Source: Streptomyces blattellae (GTDB lineage Bacteria; Actinomycetota; Actinomycetes; Streptomycetales; Streptomycetaceae). From it: DNA of 64,000 nt. The position numbers and the translations under genes were made by a program. How positions within the stretch are numbered: the first letter of the stretch is position 1; every line of letters starts with the position of its first letter. The notes below the pieces were generated by a model. The model saw only the letters and a program-made list of their open reading frames with translations. It was not told the DNA's origin and searched no databases. Shown here one piece after another: positions 33,525 through 43,973 of the stretch. The DNA lies in assembly GCF_009709555.1 (NCBI RefSeq), contig NZ_WJBG01000222.1:33083-97082 (forward strand), in the 5' to 3' direction.

Positions 33525-34934
33525 TCAGCCGCCCGGGCGGATCAGCCCCGTCAGGTACCGCCACAGCGAGGACCGCCGGCGGACCACCTGGTCCGGTGCG
33601 TCCGCCGGGGGCGCCGCGGCTTCCGGGGGTGCCGTCGGCACCGGGCGCGGTGCCTGCTCGGCGAGTTCGTAGCGCACCGGCAGCGAGCGCAGCCCCCGCA
33701 TGAACGGCGAGGAACGCCAGGGCAGTTGGTCGACCGGCAGGGCCAGCTCCAGGTGGGCGAACCGTTCGAAGACACGGCTCACGCCCGCCGCAGCGATCGT
33801 CGACGCCAGCTCGCGGGCCGGGCACTGGCGCGGGCCCGCTCCCCAGGACAGGTGCGCCCGGCTGCTGATGGTGGAGGATCCCGGTGCCGTGTGCCCGGCG
33901 AACACCGGGTCGGCGTGCGCGGCGGCGGAGGAGACCCACACGGGGTCACCGGCGTGGATGGTGTAGTTCCCCAGCCGGGTGTCCGCGGCCGCGAACCTCG
34001 GCACGAAGTTGACCAGCGGCGGCTTGCGCATGACCACCCGGTTCATGGTCTCCCGGACCATCCCGGCGGACAGGACCGCACGCACTCCTCCCTCGCGTTC
34101 CCCGGAGATCACCTCGACGACGGTGTTGGAGATGAGGATGCCGACGTGGTCGGAGGTCATGCCGAGCAGCATGAAGAGCTCGCGGGCGAGTTCGTCGACC
34201 GAGAGGTCGGGGTCGGCGGCCAGCAGCAGGGAGGGGAAGTCGTCGCCCGGTTGCTCCCGCTTGGCGGCGGCCAGCTCCGTGAGGGTCCGCAGCAGCCGCG
34301 CCAGGGCGGGTTCGGCGTCCGGGCCCGCGTCCAGCACCCGCCACATGTCCATCAGGGCGTCGTCGCCCTGCGAGCCGGGGAAGCCGAGCAGATGGCTGGC
34401 CGCCATCAGCGGCAGCGGGCGGGAGAACTGCGCCGACAGGTCGGCCAGGCCCGTGCCGCCGCCCTGGGCGAGCAGGGTGATCAGCTCGTCGGCGTACGTC
34501 GTGACGGCCGCCTTCAGCCGCTTGGCCTGCGGCTGGCGCGGGTCCTGGAACGGCCGCAGGGTGGCGTCCCAGGCGATGCGGAGCCGCCGGTGCCCCGAAC
34601 CGCCCTGGATGAGCACGTGGTTGACGTCGAGGGAGGGCGCGAGCGGCCAGTCGGCGGGCACCCGGCCCTCCGACCTGGCCCGCCAGTTCTCCAGGCCCTT
34701 CGGCCAGCCGGCGTCGTCGTGCAGCACCTGGAGCGACTCGCGGTAGCCCAGCACCAGCCATGCGGGCACGCCCAGCAGATCGACCGGGGCGACCGGGCCG
34801 TGGCGCTCGCGCAGCCGCTCGTAGACGAGCGCGGGCCGGGTCTCGTAGTCCCGCGTCAGCAGGGGTTCCGGAGCCAGGGCTTCCAGCCGCGCACCGTCCC
34901 GCGCCGGCTCCTCCTCGACCAGATGGAATTCCAT
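33525..34934 (-). CDS. Cytochrome P450, CYP157-like, lacking the EXXR motif
   Basis: The 469-residue protein is a bacterial P450 with the heme-ligand Cys371 in WGAGPRQCPARELA and an I-helix LGMTSDHVG in place of the usual A-G-x-D-T-T. In the K-helix the EXXR position, counted from the conserved PP, reads R-V-V-M in NRVVMRKPPL, so both the Glu and the Arg are missing, as reported for the CYP157 family of Streptomyces. A Pro/Ala-rich tail follows the catalytic domain. It lies 72 bases upstream of the XRE regulator in the same direction. Substrate and redox partner are unknown. Confidence 0.92.
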   Translation of the reverse strand: MEFHLVEEEPARDGARLEALAPEPLLTRDYETRPALVYERLRERHGPVAPVDLLGVPAWLVLGYRESLQVLHDDAGWPKGLENWRARSEGRVPADWPLAPSLDVNHVLIQGGSGHRRLRIAWDATLRPFQDPRQPQAKRLKAAVTTYADELITLLAQGGGTGLADLSAQFSRPLPLMAASHLLGFPGSQGDDALMDMWRVLDAGPDAEPALARLLRTLTELAAAKREQPGDDFPSLLLAADPDLSVDELARELFMLLGMTSDHVGILISNTVVEVISGEREGGVRAVLSAGMVRETMNRVVMRKPPLVNFVPRFAAADTRLGNYTIHAGDPVWVSSAAAHADPVFAGHTAPGSSTISSRAHLSWGAGPRQCPARELASTIAAAGVSRVFERFAHLELALPVDQLPWRSSPFMRGLRSLPVRYELAEQAPRPVPTAPPEAAAPPADAPDQVVRRRSSLWRYLTGLIRPGG

Positions 34935-35131
34935 GATGCTGCCGCCCCCTTCGACACCGCCCGTAGCGGTCTGCAGCCAGTGAGTGGTTGCGGATCGCAG
35001 GGGACCCTACCTCAGGCGGCACACCCGTCACAGGGCCGGGGTACTCGCCGGTAGGAAAGTGTTTCCGGGACATGCTGATCACCGGAGCGGCACAATGACG
35101 GCGACGGCACCGGGCGCGCGAAGGAGCAGAG

Positions 35132-35932
35132 TTGAGCGAGACCCACCCCAGACCGGGGCTGAACACCGCTGTGGCACACAACGCCCGCGTGTGGAACTAC
35201 TGGATCGGCGGCAAGGACAACTACGAGGTCGATCAGCAGGTCGGCGAGCATGTGGCGACCATGTTCCCGGTGATCCGGGACATCGCCCGCGCGGACCGTG
35301 AATTCCTCGGCCGGGCCGTGCGGTTCCTCGCCGGTGAGTGTGGAGTGCGGCAGTTCCTCGACATCGGCACCGGGCTGCCGACGGCCGAGAACACCCACGA
35401 GATCGCCCAGCGCATCGCACCCGAGGCCCGCATCGTCTACGCCGACAACGACCCGATCGTGCTCGTGCACGCTCGGGCGCTGCTGACCGGCACCCCCGAG
35501 GGCGTCACCGACTACATCGACGCCGATGTGCACGACCCCGGGGCGATCCTCGAACACGCCGCGAGGAGCCTCGACTTCACCCGTCCGGTCGCCGTGATGA
35601 TGCTCGGCATCATGAACTTCGTACTGGACACCGACGAGGCGCGGCGCATCGTGCGCCGGGTCATGGACGCCGTCCCCTCCGGCAGCTTCCTGGCCCTGAC
35701 GCACCCCACCTTCGACGCCGACCTGGGCGGCGAGGGCCAGATCCCGGCGATGGAGTTCTGGAACGAGAACGCCACCCCGCCGATCACGGCCCGCAGCCGC
35801 GCGGACATAGCAGCCTTCCTGGACGGACTGGAGCTGCTCGACCCGGGCATGGTGCCGTGCTCCCAGTGGCGTGCCGGGCCCGACCTGCCCGCCGCGGTAC
35901 CGCAGTTCGGCGCGGTGGCCGTGAAACGCTGA
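35132..35932 (+). CDS. SAM-dependent methyltransferase, PF04672 (DUF574) family
   Basis: The 266-residue protein is a second member of the Streptomyces methyltransferase family seen at 8032. Motifs are NARVWNYWIGGKDNYEVD, the SAM loop FLDIGTGLPTAENTH, YADNDPIVLVHA and MMLGIMNFV. The TTG start at 35132 is supported by AAGGAG six bases upstream. It is divergent from the P450 gene, with a 197-base gap that must carry both promoters, and is followed 25 bases later by the glutamine-synthetase-like gene. Confidence 0.93.
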   Translation: MSETHPRPGLNTAVAHNARVWNYWIGGKDNYEVDQQVGEHVATMFPVIRDIARADREFLGRAVRFLAGECGVRQFLDIGTGLPTAENTHEIAQRIAPEARIVYADNDPIVLVHARALLTGTPEGVTDYIDADVHDPGAILEHAARSLDFTRPVAVMMLGIMNFVLDTDEARRIVRRVMDAVPSGSFLALTHPTFDADLGGEGQIPAMEFWNENATPPITARSRADIAAFLDGLELLDPGMVPCSQWRAGPDLPAAVPQFGAVAVKR

Positions 35933-35957
35933 CGTAGCCGCCGCACGAGGAGGACGT

Positions 35958-37343
35958 ATGACCACCCTTGCCGACCCCGTTCCCGGAGGGCGTCCGGGCG
36001 ATGTCGAACGGGCCACCGCGCTCAGCGGGGAGCTGTCCGGCCGGGGTGTGCACGGCATCGTCCTGGCCTACGTCGACACGGCGGGCATCGGCCGGGTGAA
36101 GACCGTCCCCACCGCCAGGCTCGCCTCGGCGGCGGCGTGGGGCGTCGGCATGTCGCCGGTCTTCGACACGTTCCTGGCGGACGACTCCATCGTCTCCACC
36201 GATGTCCTCGGCTCACCCGACGGCGATCTGCGTCTCTACCCCGACCTGGACCGACTGGTCGCCCTGGCCGGGCAGCCCGGCTGGGCGTGGGCGCCGGTCG
36301 ACCGGATCACCCAGGACGGCGAGCGGCACCCCGGATGCAGCCGCACCTTCCTGCGCCGGACCGTCGCCGACGCGGCCGAGCGGCACGGCGTCACCTTCCG
36401 GGCGGCGATCGAGATCGAGTGGGCGGTGGGCCGGGGACCCGCGGCGGACGGGGAGTTCGTGCCCGCGGTGTCGGGTCCGGCGTACGGCGCGGTCCGGCAG
36501 GTGGAGCTGAGCGACTGCACGGCCGATCTGCTGGCGGCGTGCGCGGCGCAGGGCGTGGACGTCGAGCAGGTCCATCCCGAGTACGCGGCGGGGCAGTTCG
36601 AGATCTCGGTGGGCGCGCTCGACCCGGTCGCGGCGGCCGACCGCAGTGTGCTGGTGCGGCAGACCGTCCGGGCGGTGGCGCAGCGCCACGGGCTGGTCGT
36701 CTCCTTCGCCCCGGCCGTGTCCGCGCGGGGCGTCGGCAACGGCGGCCACATCCACCTCTCCGCCTGGCGCGACGGCGCGAACCTGCACTCCGGCGGCGCG
36801 GGCCGGTACGGCATGACGGCCGAGGCGGAGTCCTTCGCGGCCGGGATCCTCGCCCATCTGCCCGCGCTCACGGCCGTCACCGCCCCGAGCCCGGCGAGCC
36901 ATCTGCGGCTGAAACCCTCCCAGTGGGCCGGGGTGTTCACCGCCTGGGGCCACGAGACCCGTGAAGCGGCGGTACGCGTCGTCACCGGTACGGCGGGCCT
37001 GCGCGACCAGGCGGCGAACCTTGAGGTCAAACCGGTCGACCTGGCCGCCAACCCGTATCTCGCCCTCGGCTGCCTGATCGCCGCCGGACTGGACGGAGTG
37101 TCGTCATCGGCGCCCCTGCCCGAGGAGATCACCGGCGACCCGGCACGGCTGGGCGAGGCGGTGCGCCGGCTGCCCACCTCGCTGGCGGAGTCGGTCGAGG
37201 AGTTCCGCAAGGACGAGGGGCTGCGCACCGCCCTGGGCCCGGTGCTCGCCGACGCGGTGACCGCCGTACGCCTCGGGGAGATCGCGGCCGTCGCCGGACT
37301 GGACGACGAGCGGATCGCGGCGGCGTACCGCTGGAAGTACTGA
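35958..37343 (+). CDS. Glutamine-synthetase-like gamma-glutamyl ligase (GSI fold)
   Basis: The 461-residue protein has the GSI catalytic fold: EIEW near residue 152, VHPEYAAGQFEIS, GNGGHIHLSAW, and RLKPSQWAGVF. The metal and ATP ligands in these motifs are kept. It lacks the adenylylation-loop tail of true GlnA. GlnA-like enzymes of actinobacteria and fungal FluG ligate glutamate to amines rather than ammonia. The next gene, one base after the stop, encodes an amidohydrolase; in fungal FluG these two domains are fused. GAGGAGG precedes the ATG. Confidence 0.9.
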   Translation: MTTLADPVPGGRPGDVERATALSGELSGRGVHGIVLAYVDTAGIGRVKTVPTARLASAAAWGVGMSPVFDTFLADDSIVSTDVLGSPDGDLRLYPDLDRLVALAGQPGWAWAPVDRITQDGERHPGCSRTFLRRTVADAAERHGVTFRAAIEIEWAVGRGPAADGEFVPAVSGPAYGAVRQVELSDCTADLLAACAAQGVDVEQVHPEYAAGQFEISVGALDPVAAADRSVLVRQTVRAVAQRHGLVVSFAPAVSARGVGNGGHIHLSAWRDGANLHSGGAGRYGMTAEAESFAAGILAHLPALTAVTAPSPASHLRLKPSQWAGVFTAWGHETREAAVRVVTGTAGLRDQAANLEVKPVDLAANPYLALGCLIAAGLDGVSSSAPLPEEITGDPARLGEAVRRLPTSLAESVEEFRKDEGLRTALGPVLADAVTAVRLGEIAAVAGLDDERIAAAYRWKY

Positions 37344-37344
37344 C

Positions 37345-38472
37345 GTGGGCGCCGTCGGGGAGGAGCTGGCCGGGCTGCCGCTCTTCGACCATCACTGCCA
37401 CGGTGTGACCACCGCCGGTCTCGGCCGCGAGGGCTTCGAGTCGCTGCTCACCGAGGGCGAGCCCTGGCCGGGCGTCTCGATGTTCGACACTCCTGTCGGC
37501 GCGGCCGTCCGCCGCCACTGCGCTCCCCTCCTCGACCTGCCCCGGCACGCACCCGCCGACGACTACCTGACCCGGCGCACCGAGCTGGGCCCCGGCGAGG
37601 TGAACCGGCGCTTCCTCAGGGCCGCGCGGACGGATGTGCTCTGCGTCGACACCGGCTACCGCCCGGACGGGCTGACCACTCCGGCGGAGCTGGCGGAGGC
37701 GGCGCACGCGGACGCGTACGACATCGTACGACTGGAAGCCGTCGCCGAGGCGGTCGCGGCCGAGGGGGTCGAAGCGGACGCGTACGCGCGCACGTTCCGC
37801 GCGGCGGCGGAGGAGGCCGTACGGCGTCCGGGCGTGGTGGCGGTGAAGTCCGTGGCCGCCTATCGCTCCGGCTTCGACCTGGACCCGGCCCGTCCCACGG
37901 ACGAGGAGGTGACCGAGGCAGCCCGGCAGTGGCTCACCTCGGGCGGCCGGCTCCAGCACCCCGTTCTCGTACGGCATCTGCTGTGGACGGCCGTGGAGCT
38001 GGGACTGCCGCTCCAGCTGCACACGGGCTTCGGCGACGACGACATCCGCCTGCACCGCGCGGACCCCGCCCTCCTGACCGACTGGCTGCACCTGACGAGC
38101 GGCACCGTCCCGGTGCTGCTGCTGCACTGCTGGCCGTACCAGCGGCAGGCCGCCTATCTGGCCGCGGTGTTCGAGCGGGTGTACCTCGATGTGGGGCTGA
38201 CCCTGCACCACGTCGGGCCGGCCCGGGCCCGGGCGGTCCTGGCGGAGGCCCTGGAAATCACTCCGTTCCGCAAGCTGCTGTACAGCTCCGACGCCTATGG
38301 TCTGGCCGAGTTCCATCTGCTCGGCGCGGTGGCCTTCCGGCAGGGGCTGGCCGGACTGCTGCAGGACCGGGTGGACGCCGGCGAACTGAGCCTGCCGGAC
38401 GCGCTGCGTATCGCCCGCTGGGCCGGGCAGGACAACGCTCGACGGGTCTACCGGTTTTCCGTCAACTCCTGA
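37345..38472 (+). CDS. Amidohydrolase family 2 protein (FluG N-domain-like)
   Basis: The 375-residue protein is a TIM-barrel amidohydrolase: FDHHCHGV near the start (HxH metal site), LHTGFGDDD, LLLHCWPYQ and the metal Asp in YSSDAYGL. The GTG start comes one base after the ligase stop, so the genes are coupled. In fungal FluG and plant nodulin/GS fusions an amidohydrolase of this kind precedes a GSI-like domain; here the order is reversed and the genes are separate. It may hydrolyse the gamma-glutamylated intermediate or a related amide; that is inference. Confidence 0.9.
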   Translation: MGAVGEELAGLPLFDHHCHGVTTAGLGREGFESLLTEGEPWPGVSMFDTPVGAAVRRHCAPLLDLPRHAPADDYLTRRTELGPGEVNRRFLRAARTDVLCVDTGYRPDGLTTPAELAEAAHADAYDIVRLEAVAEAVAAEGVEADAYARTFRAAAEEAVRRPGVVAVKSVAAYRSGFDLDPARPTDEEVTEAARQWLTSGGRLQHPVLVRHLLWTAVELGLPLQLHTGFGDDDIRLHRADPALLTDWLHLTSGTVPVLLLHCWPYQRQAAYLAAVFERVYLDVGLTLHHVGPARARAVLAEALEITPFRKLLYSSDAYGLAEFHLLGAVAFRQGLAGLLQDRVDAGELSLPDALRIARWAGQDNARRVYRFSVNS

Positions 38473-38487
38473 AAGTATGATCAAGCA

Positions 38488-39024
38488 ATGTCTGACATGA
38501 CCGAAACCACGCCCGGCTGGCTCTCCTCCGACGAGCTGGAGATGGCGCGCGCCAGCATGCCGATCCTGTACGTCGAGGCAGTGCCCGTGCGCGTCGACGA
38601 CAGCGGCGAAGTCAGCAGCATCGGCCTGCTGCTGCGCATCGGACCCGACGGAACGGTCAGCCGGACGCTGGTCTCCGGCCGTGTCCTGCACCACGAGCGG
38701 GTCCGGGACGCCCTCCTGCGCCACCTGGAGAAGGACCTCGGCCCGGTGGCCCTGCCGCACGTCCCGGCCTCCCTCCAGCCCTTCACGGTGGCCGAGTACT
38801 TCCCCACCCTCGGCATCACGCCGTACCACGACCCGCGTCAGCACGCGGTCTCGCTCGCCTACATCGTGCCGGTCACCGGCGACTGCCGGCCCCGCCAGGA
38901 CGCCCTCGACCTCGTCTGGTTCAGCCCGCAGGAAGCCCTGTCGCCGGCGGTGCAGAGCGACATGCCGGGCGGGCACGGGGTGCTGCTGAAGCAGGCGCTG
39001 GCGCATGTGGGCTGCGTGAGCTGA
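38488..39024 (+). CDS. Nudix-fold protein with degenerate Nudix box (DUF4916-like)
   Basis: The 178-residue protein shows a Nudix-like fold with GRVLHHERVRDALLRHLEKDLG at residues 71-92. Compared with the consensus GX5EX7REUXEEXGU, the first Glu and the Arg are kept but the catalytic Glu cluster is replaced (RHLEKDLG), so metal-dependent hydrolysis is doubtful. Actinobacterial DUF4916 proteins fit this description. It lies 15 bases after the amidohydrolase and is probably the last gene of that operon. Confidence 0.82.
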   Translation: MSDMTETTPGWLSSDELEMARASMPILYVEAVPVRVDDSGEVSSIGLLLRIGPDGTVSRTLVSGRVLHHERVRDALLRHLEKDLGPVALPHVPASLQPFTVAEYFPTLGITPYHDPRQHAVSLAYIVPVTGDCRPRQDALDLVWFSPQEALSPAVQSDMPGGHGVLLKQALAHVGCVS

Positions 39025-39166
39025 GCGGCGGTCGCTTCCGTCGTCGTCGCCGGCCCGGGTTCTTGATACGTCGCGCCGGATTCCGGTCACTCCGTGTGGC
39101 CGTCATGCACTCCACCGTCACCGTGCCTTCTCGGCCGCTTCCCGCGCCCCGACTCGACATGAAATT

Positions 39167-39203
39167 AGAACGAGTCGTATTCTTGAATCGTTCGTGTTCT
39201 TGA
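39167..39203 (+). promoter_or_regulatory. Candidate Fur-family operator upstream of furA-katG
   Basis: AGAA-N9-TTCT forms an imperfect palindrome at 39167-39183 and the word TTCTTGA occurs twice, at 39180-39186 and 39197-39203, 17 bases apart. The AT-rich block lies just upstream of the Fur-family start at 39220, the place where FurS/FurA autoregulatory sites are found in Streptomyces and mycobacteria. Confidence 0.65.
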
Positions 39204-39219
39204 GGATAGGTTCTGCGGC

Positions 39220-39657
39220 ATGACCGCATCCGAGACTCCGACCACGGCCGAGGAGCTGCGCGGCGCCGGCCTGCGGGTGACGGCGGCCCGTGTCGCGCTG
39301 CTTGAGACTGTCCGGCACGGCGACCACCTCGGTGTCGAGGCGATCGCCTCCGGAGTCCGAGACCGCGTCGGCCATGTCTCCCTCCAAGCCGTCTACGAGG
39401 GCCTGCACGCGCTCACCGCGGCGGGCCTCATCCGGCGCATCGAGCCGGCCGGCAGCCCGGCCCGGTTCGAGGGACGTGTCGGGGACAACCACCACCATGT
39501 CATCTGCCGGTCGTGCGGTGCCGTCGCCGACGTCGACTGTGCGATGGGCAAGGCGCCCTGTCTGACCGCGTCCGAGGACCACGGCTTCTCGATCGACGAG
39601 GCCGAGGTCATCTACTGGGGCCACTGCCCCGGCTGTTCGATCCCACGAAGTTCCTGA
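39220..39657 (+). CDS. furA: Fur-family redox regulator (FurS/FurA/CatR type)
   Basis: The 145-residue protein has a winged helix (RGAGLRVTAARVALLETV; VSLQAVYEGLHALTAAGLIRR) and the metal domain with HHHVICRSCG and HCPGC, two CxxC pairs for structural zinc. It lies 35 bases before katG; in Streptomyces and mycobacteria this pairing encodes a peroxide- or redox-sensing repressor of catalase-peroxidase and of itself. GAGGATAGG precedes the ATG. Confidence 0.94.
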   Translation: MTASETPTTAEELRGAGLRVTAARVALLETVRHGDHLGVEAIASGVRDRVGHVSLQAVYEGLHALTAAGLIRRIEPAGSPARFEGRVGDNHHHVICRSCGAVADVDCAMGKAPCLTASEDHGFSIDEAEVIYWGHCPGCSIPRSS

Positions 39658-39692
39658 GCACCGAAGATCCAGTAAGTTCCGGAAGGATTCCC

Positions 39693-41909
<2,217 letters not shown>

Positions 41910-41919
41910 ACCGTCTGAT

Positions 41920-41958
41920 CACGGCGTCCCGGCCCGCGTGGCCGGCCGGGACGCCGTG
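41920..41958 (+). terminator. Terminator between katG and the ABC half-transporter
   Basis: A 15-bp perfect stem (CACGGCGTCCCGGCC and its complement) with a nine-base loop lies 10 bases after the katG stop and 30 bases before the end of the convergent ABC gene. It can serve both transcripts. Confidence 0.88.
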
Positions 41959-41988
41959 CTCCGGCCCTCCGTTGGCGCTCGTCGTCCC

Positions 41989-43839
41989 TCAGTGGCCGGA
42001 CTCCGCTGCCGCGGAGCCGACGGCGGGGCTCGTGCCGTAGTCGGCGGCGGTGTCGTCGAGGAAGCCGCCCGACTGGTGCTGCCACAGCTTCGCGTACGTC
42101 CCGTCCGACGCGAGCAGTTGCTGGTGCGTGCCCTGCTCGACGATCCGTCCGCGGTCCAGGACGACGAGCTGGTCCATGCTGGCGACGGTGCTCAGCCGGT
42201 GCGCGACCACCAGCGCCGTCCGCCCCTCCATCAGCCGCCACAGCGCCTCCTGGACGAGCAGCTCGCTCTCGGAGTCCAGGGCACTGGTCGCCTCGTCGAG
42301 CAGCAGGACGGGCGCGTCGCGCAGGATCGCCCGGGCGAGAGCGACCCGCTGGCGCTGTCCGCCGGACAGCTTGATGCCGCGCTCGCCCACCAGGGTGTCG
42401 AAGCCCTGCGGCAGGGCGTCGGCGAACTCCGTGACATGCGCCGCCTGAGCCGCGCGGCGGATCTCGGCCTCGGTGGCGTCCGGGCGGGCGAACGCGATGT
42501 TGTCCCGCAGGGTGCGGTGGAACATCGCCGGGTCCTGCGGCACGTACGCCATCAGTCCGCGCAGGTCGGCCTGGCGGAGCCTGCTGATGTCCTGTCCCCC
42601 GACCAGGATCCGGCCGCCGTCGATGTCGGTCATCCGCAGCAGCAGCCGGGTGAGCGTGGTCTTGCCGCCCCCGGACCGGCCGACGAGCCCGAGCTTCGTC
42701 CCGCTGGGCACGTCCAGGTCGAGGCCCTTGAAGAGCGGCTCCGCTCCTGCGTGGGAGAAGGTCACCCGCTCGAAGCGGACGTCGGCGGCGCCGGGCAGCA
42801 GGGGCTCCGGAACCGCCGGGTCGAGCACGGTCGGCGGCTGGAGCAGCAGTTCGGTGAATTGCGCGGCCTCCGTCATCGAACTCTCCAGGCGGCGGTAGAT
42901 CTGGTTGAACTCGAACATGATCCGCGTCGCGTTCGTGTAGTACGTGAAGGCGACCACGACCGCCTCCACGCCCTGCGTGCCCCCGGCGAGGGTGACCGCG
43001 ACCAGCAGGCCCAGCGTGTTGGTCAGCACGGACATCGGCGCGACCAGCGTGTCGATGCGCAGATTGCCGTAGTCCCACGACCTCAGCGTGAGCCGCCGCG
43101 AGTGCGCGACCCGGGACCGGTGCTCGGCGGCCTCGCGCTCCTCGGCTGCGAACGCCCGGACCGTGTCCATGTTCATCAGGCTGTCGGCGACATGACCCGA
43201 CACCCGGGCGATGGCCTCCTCGCGCTGGTCGACGAGTGCCTGACGGCGCCGGATGAGCGGCAGCACGCACAGCGCGGTCAACGCGATCATCGCCAACAGC
43301 CCGACGACGAGCAGGGGTTCGTAGCGCCACAGCACCACCCCTCCGAACAGCAGCGGCACGAAACTGGCCACGACCTGGAACGACAGTGTGTCGATGAACT
43401 CCTCGAACCGGGAGGCGAAGCTCAGCACCCGCTTGGTCAGCGCCCCGGCGAAGTTGTCGTGGAAGAAGGTGGCGTCCTTGGCGAAGAGTTCGTCCATGCC
43501 GACCACGTACAGATGCTCGATGGCGAGCGCGTCGACCCGGTTCTGGCAGTGCAGGCCGATGCGCCACAGCGTCTCCGCGAGCAGCAGGACACCGGCGAAA
43601 CCGAGGACGTACGGCAGCGTCGCGCCCAGGGAGACACTCGTGTCGTCGGCGACGCGGCCGACCAGGTTCGCGACGACCAGCGGCGCGACGTAGTTGATGC
43701 CGATGTTGCCGAGCGCCGGCAGCAGCATCGCGGGCAGTGCCAGCCACCGCAGCCGGGACAACTCCCGTCCGTAGTAACGAAGAGCGAGCAGCACCGAGCC
43801 CTTGGCCCGGCGCAGCTCTCCCGATTCAGGCGATCCCAT
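41989..43839 (-). CDS. ABC transporter, fused permease-ATPase (half-transporter, ABCB type)
   Basis: The 616-residue protein has an N-terminal six-helix exporter domain (about 1-330) and a C-terminal ATPase with Walker A GRSGGGKTT, signature LSGGQRQRVALARA, Walker B VLLLDEATSALD and H-loop VVAHRLSTV. It should act as a homodimer, exporting a lipid, peptide or drug. It is monocistronic and convergent to katG. Substrate unknown. Confidence 0.94.
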   Translation of the reverse strand: MGSPESGELRRAKGSVLLALRYYGRELSRLRWLALPAMLLPALGNIGINYVAPLVVANLVGRVADDTSVSLGATLPYVLGFAGVLLLAETLWRIGLHCQNRVDALAIEHLYVVGMDELFAKDATFFHDNFAGALTKRVLSFASRFEEFIDTLSFQVVASFVPLLFGGVVLWRYEPLLVVGLLAMIALTALCVLPLIRRRQALVDQREEAIARVSGHVADSLMNMDTVRAFAAEEREAAEHRSRVAHSRRLTLRSWDYGNLRIDTLVAPMSVLTNTLGLLVAVTLAGGTQGVEAVVVAFTYYTNATRIMFEFNQIYRRLESSMTEAAQFTELLLQPPTVLDPAVPEPLLPGAADVRFERVTFSHAGAEPLFKGLDLDVPSGTKLGLVGRSGGGKTTLTRLLLRMTDIDGGRILVGGQDISRLRQADLRGLMAYVPQDPAMFHRTLRDNIAFARPDATEAEIRRAAQAAHVTEFADALPQGFDTLVGERGIKLSGGQRQRVALARAILRDAPVLLLDEATSALDSESELLVQEALWRLMEGRTALVVAHRLSTVASMDQLVVLDRGRIVEQGTHQQLLASDGTYAKLWQHQSGGFLDDTAADYGTSPAVGSAAAESGH

Positions 43840-43973
43840 CTCAACCCCGTGGTGTCGTACGGCAGCCCGCCGCGTGCCCGGTAAGGAGGTGCCGCTGCCT
43901 CGGTGTCCGTGCGAGTACGGGCAGGGCAGAAGCCGTAGTGTCCCGCGGGCGGGCGGACGGAGTCCAAGTGTTT

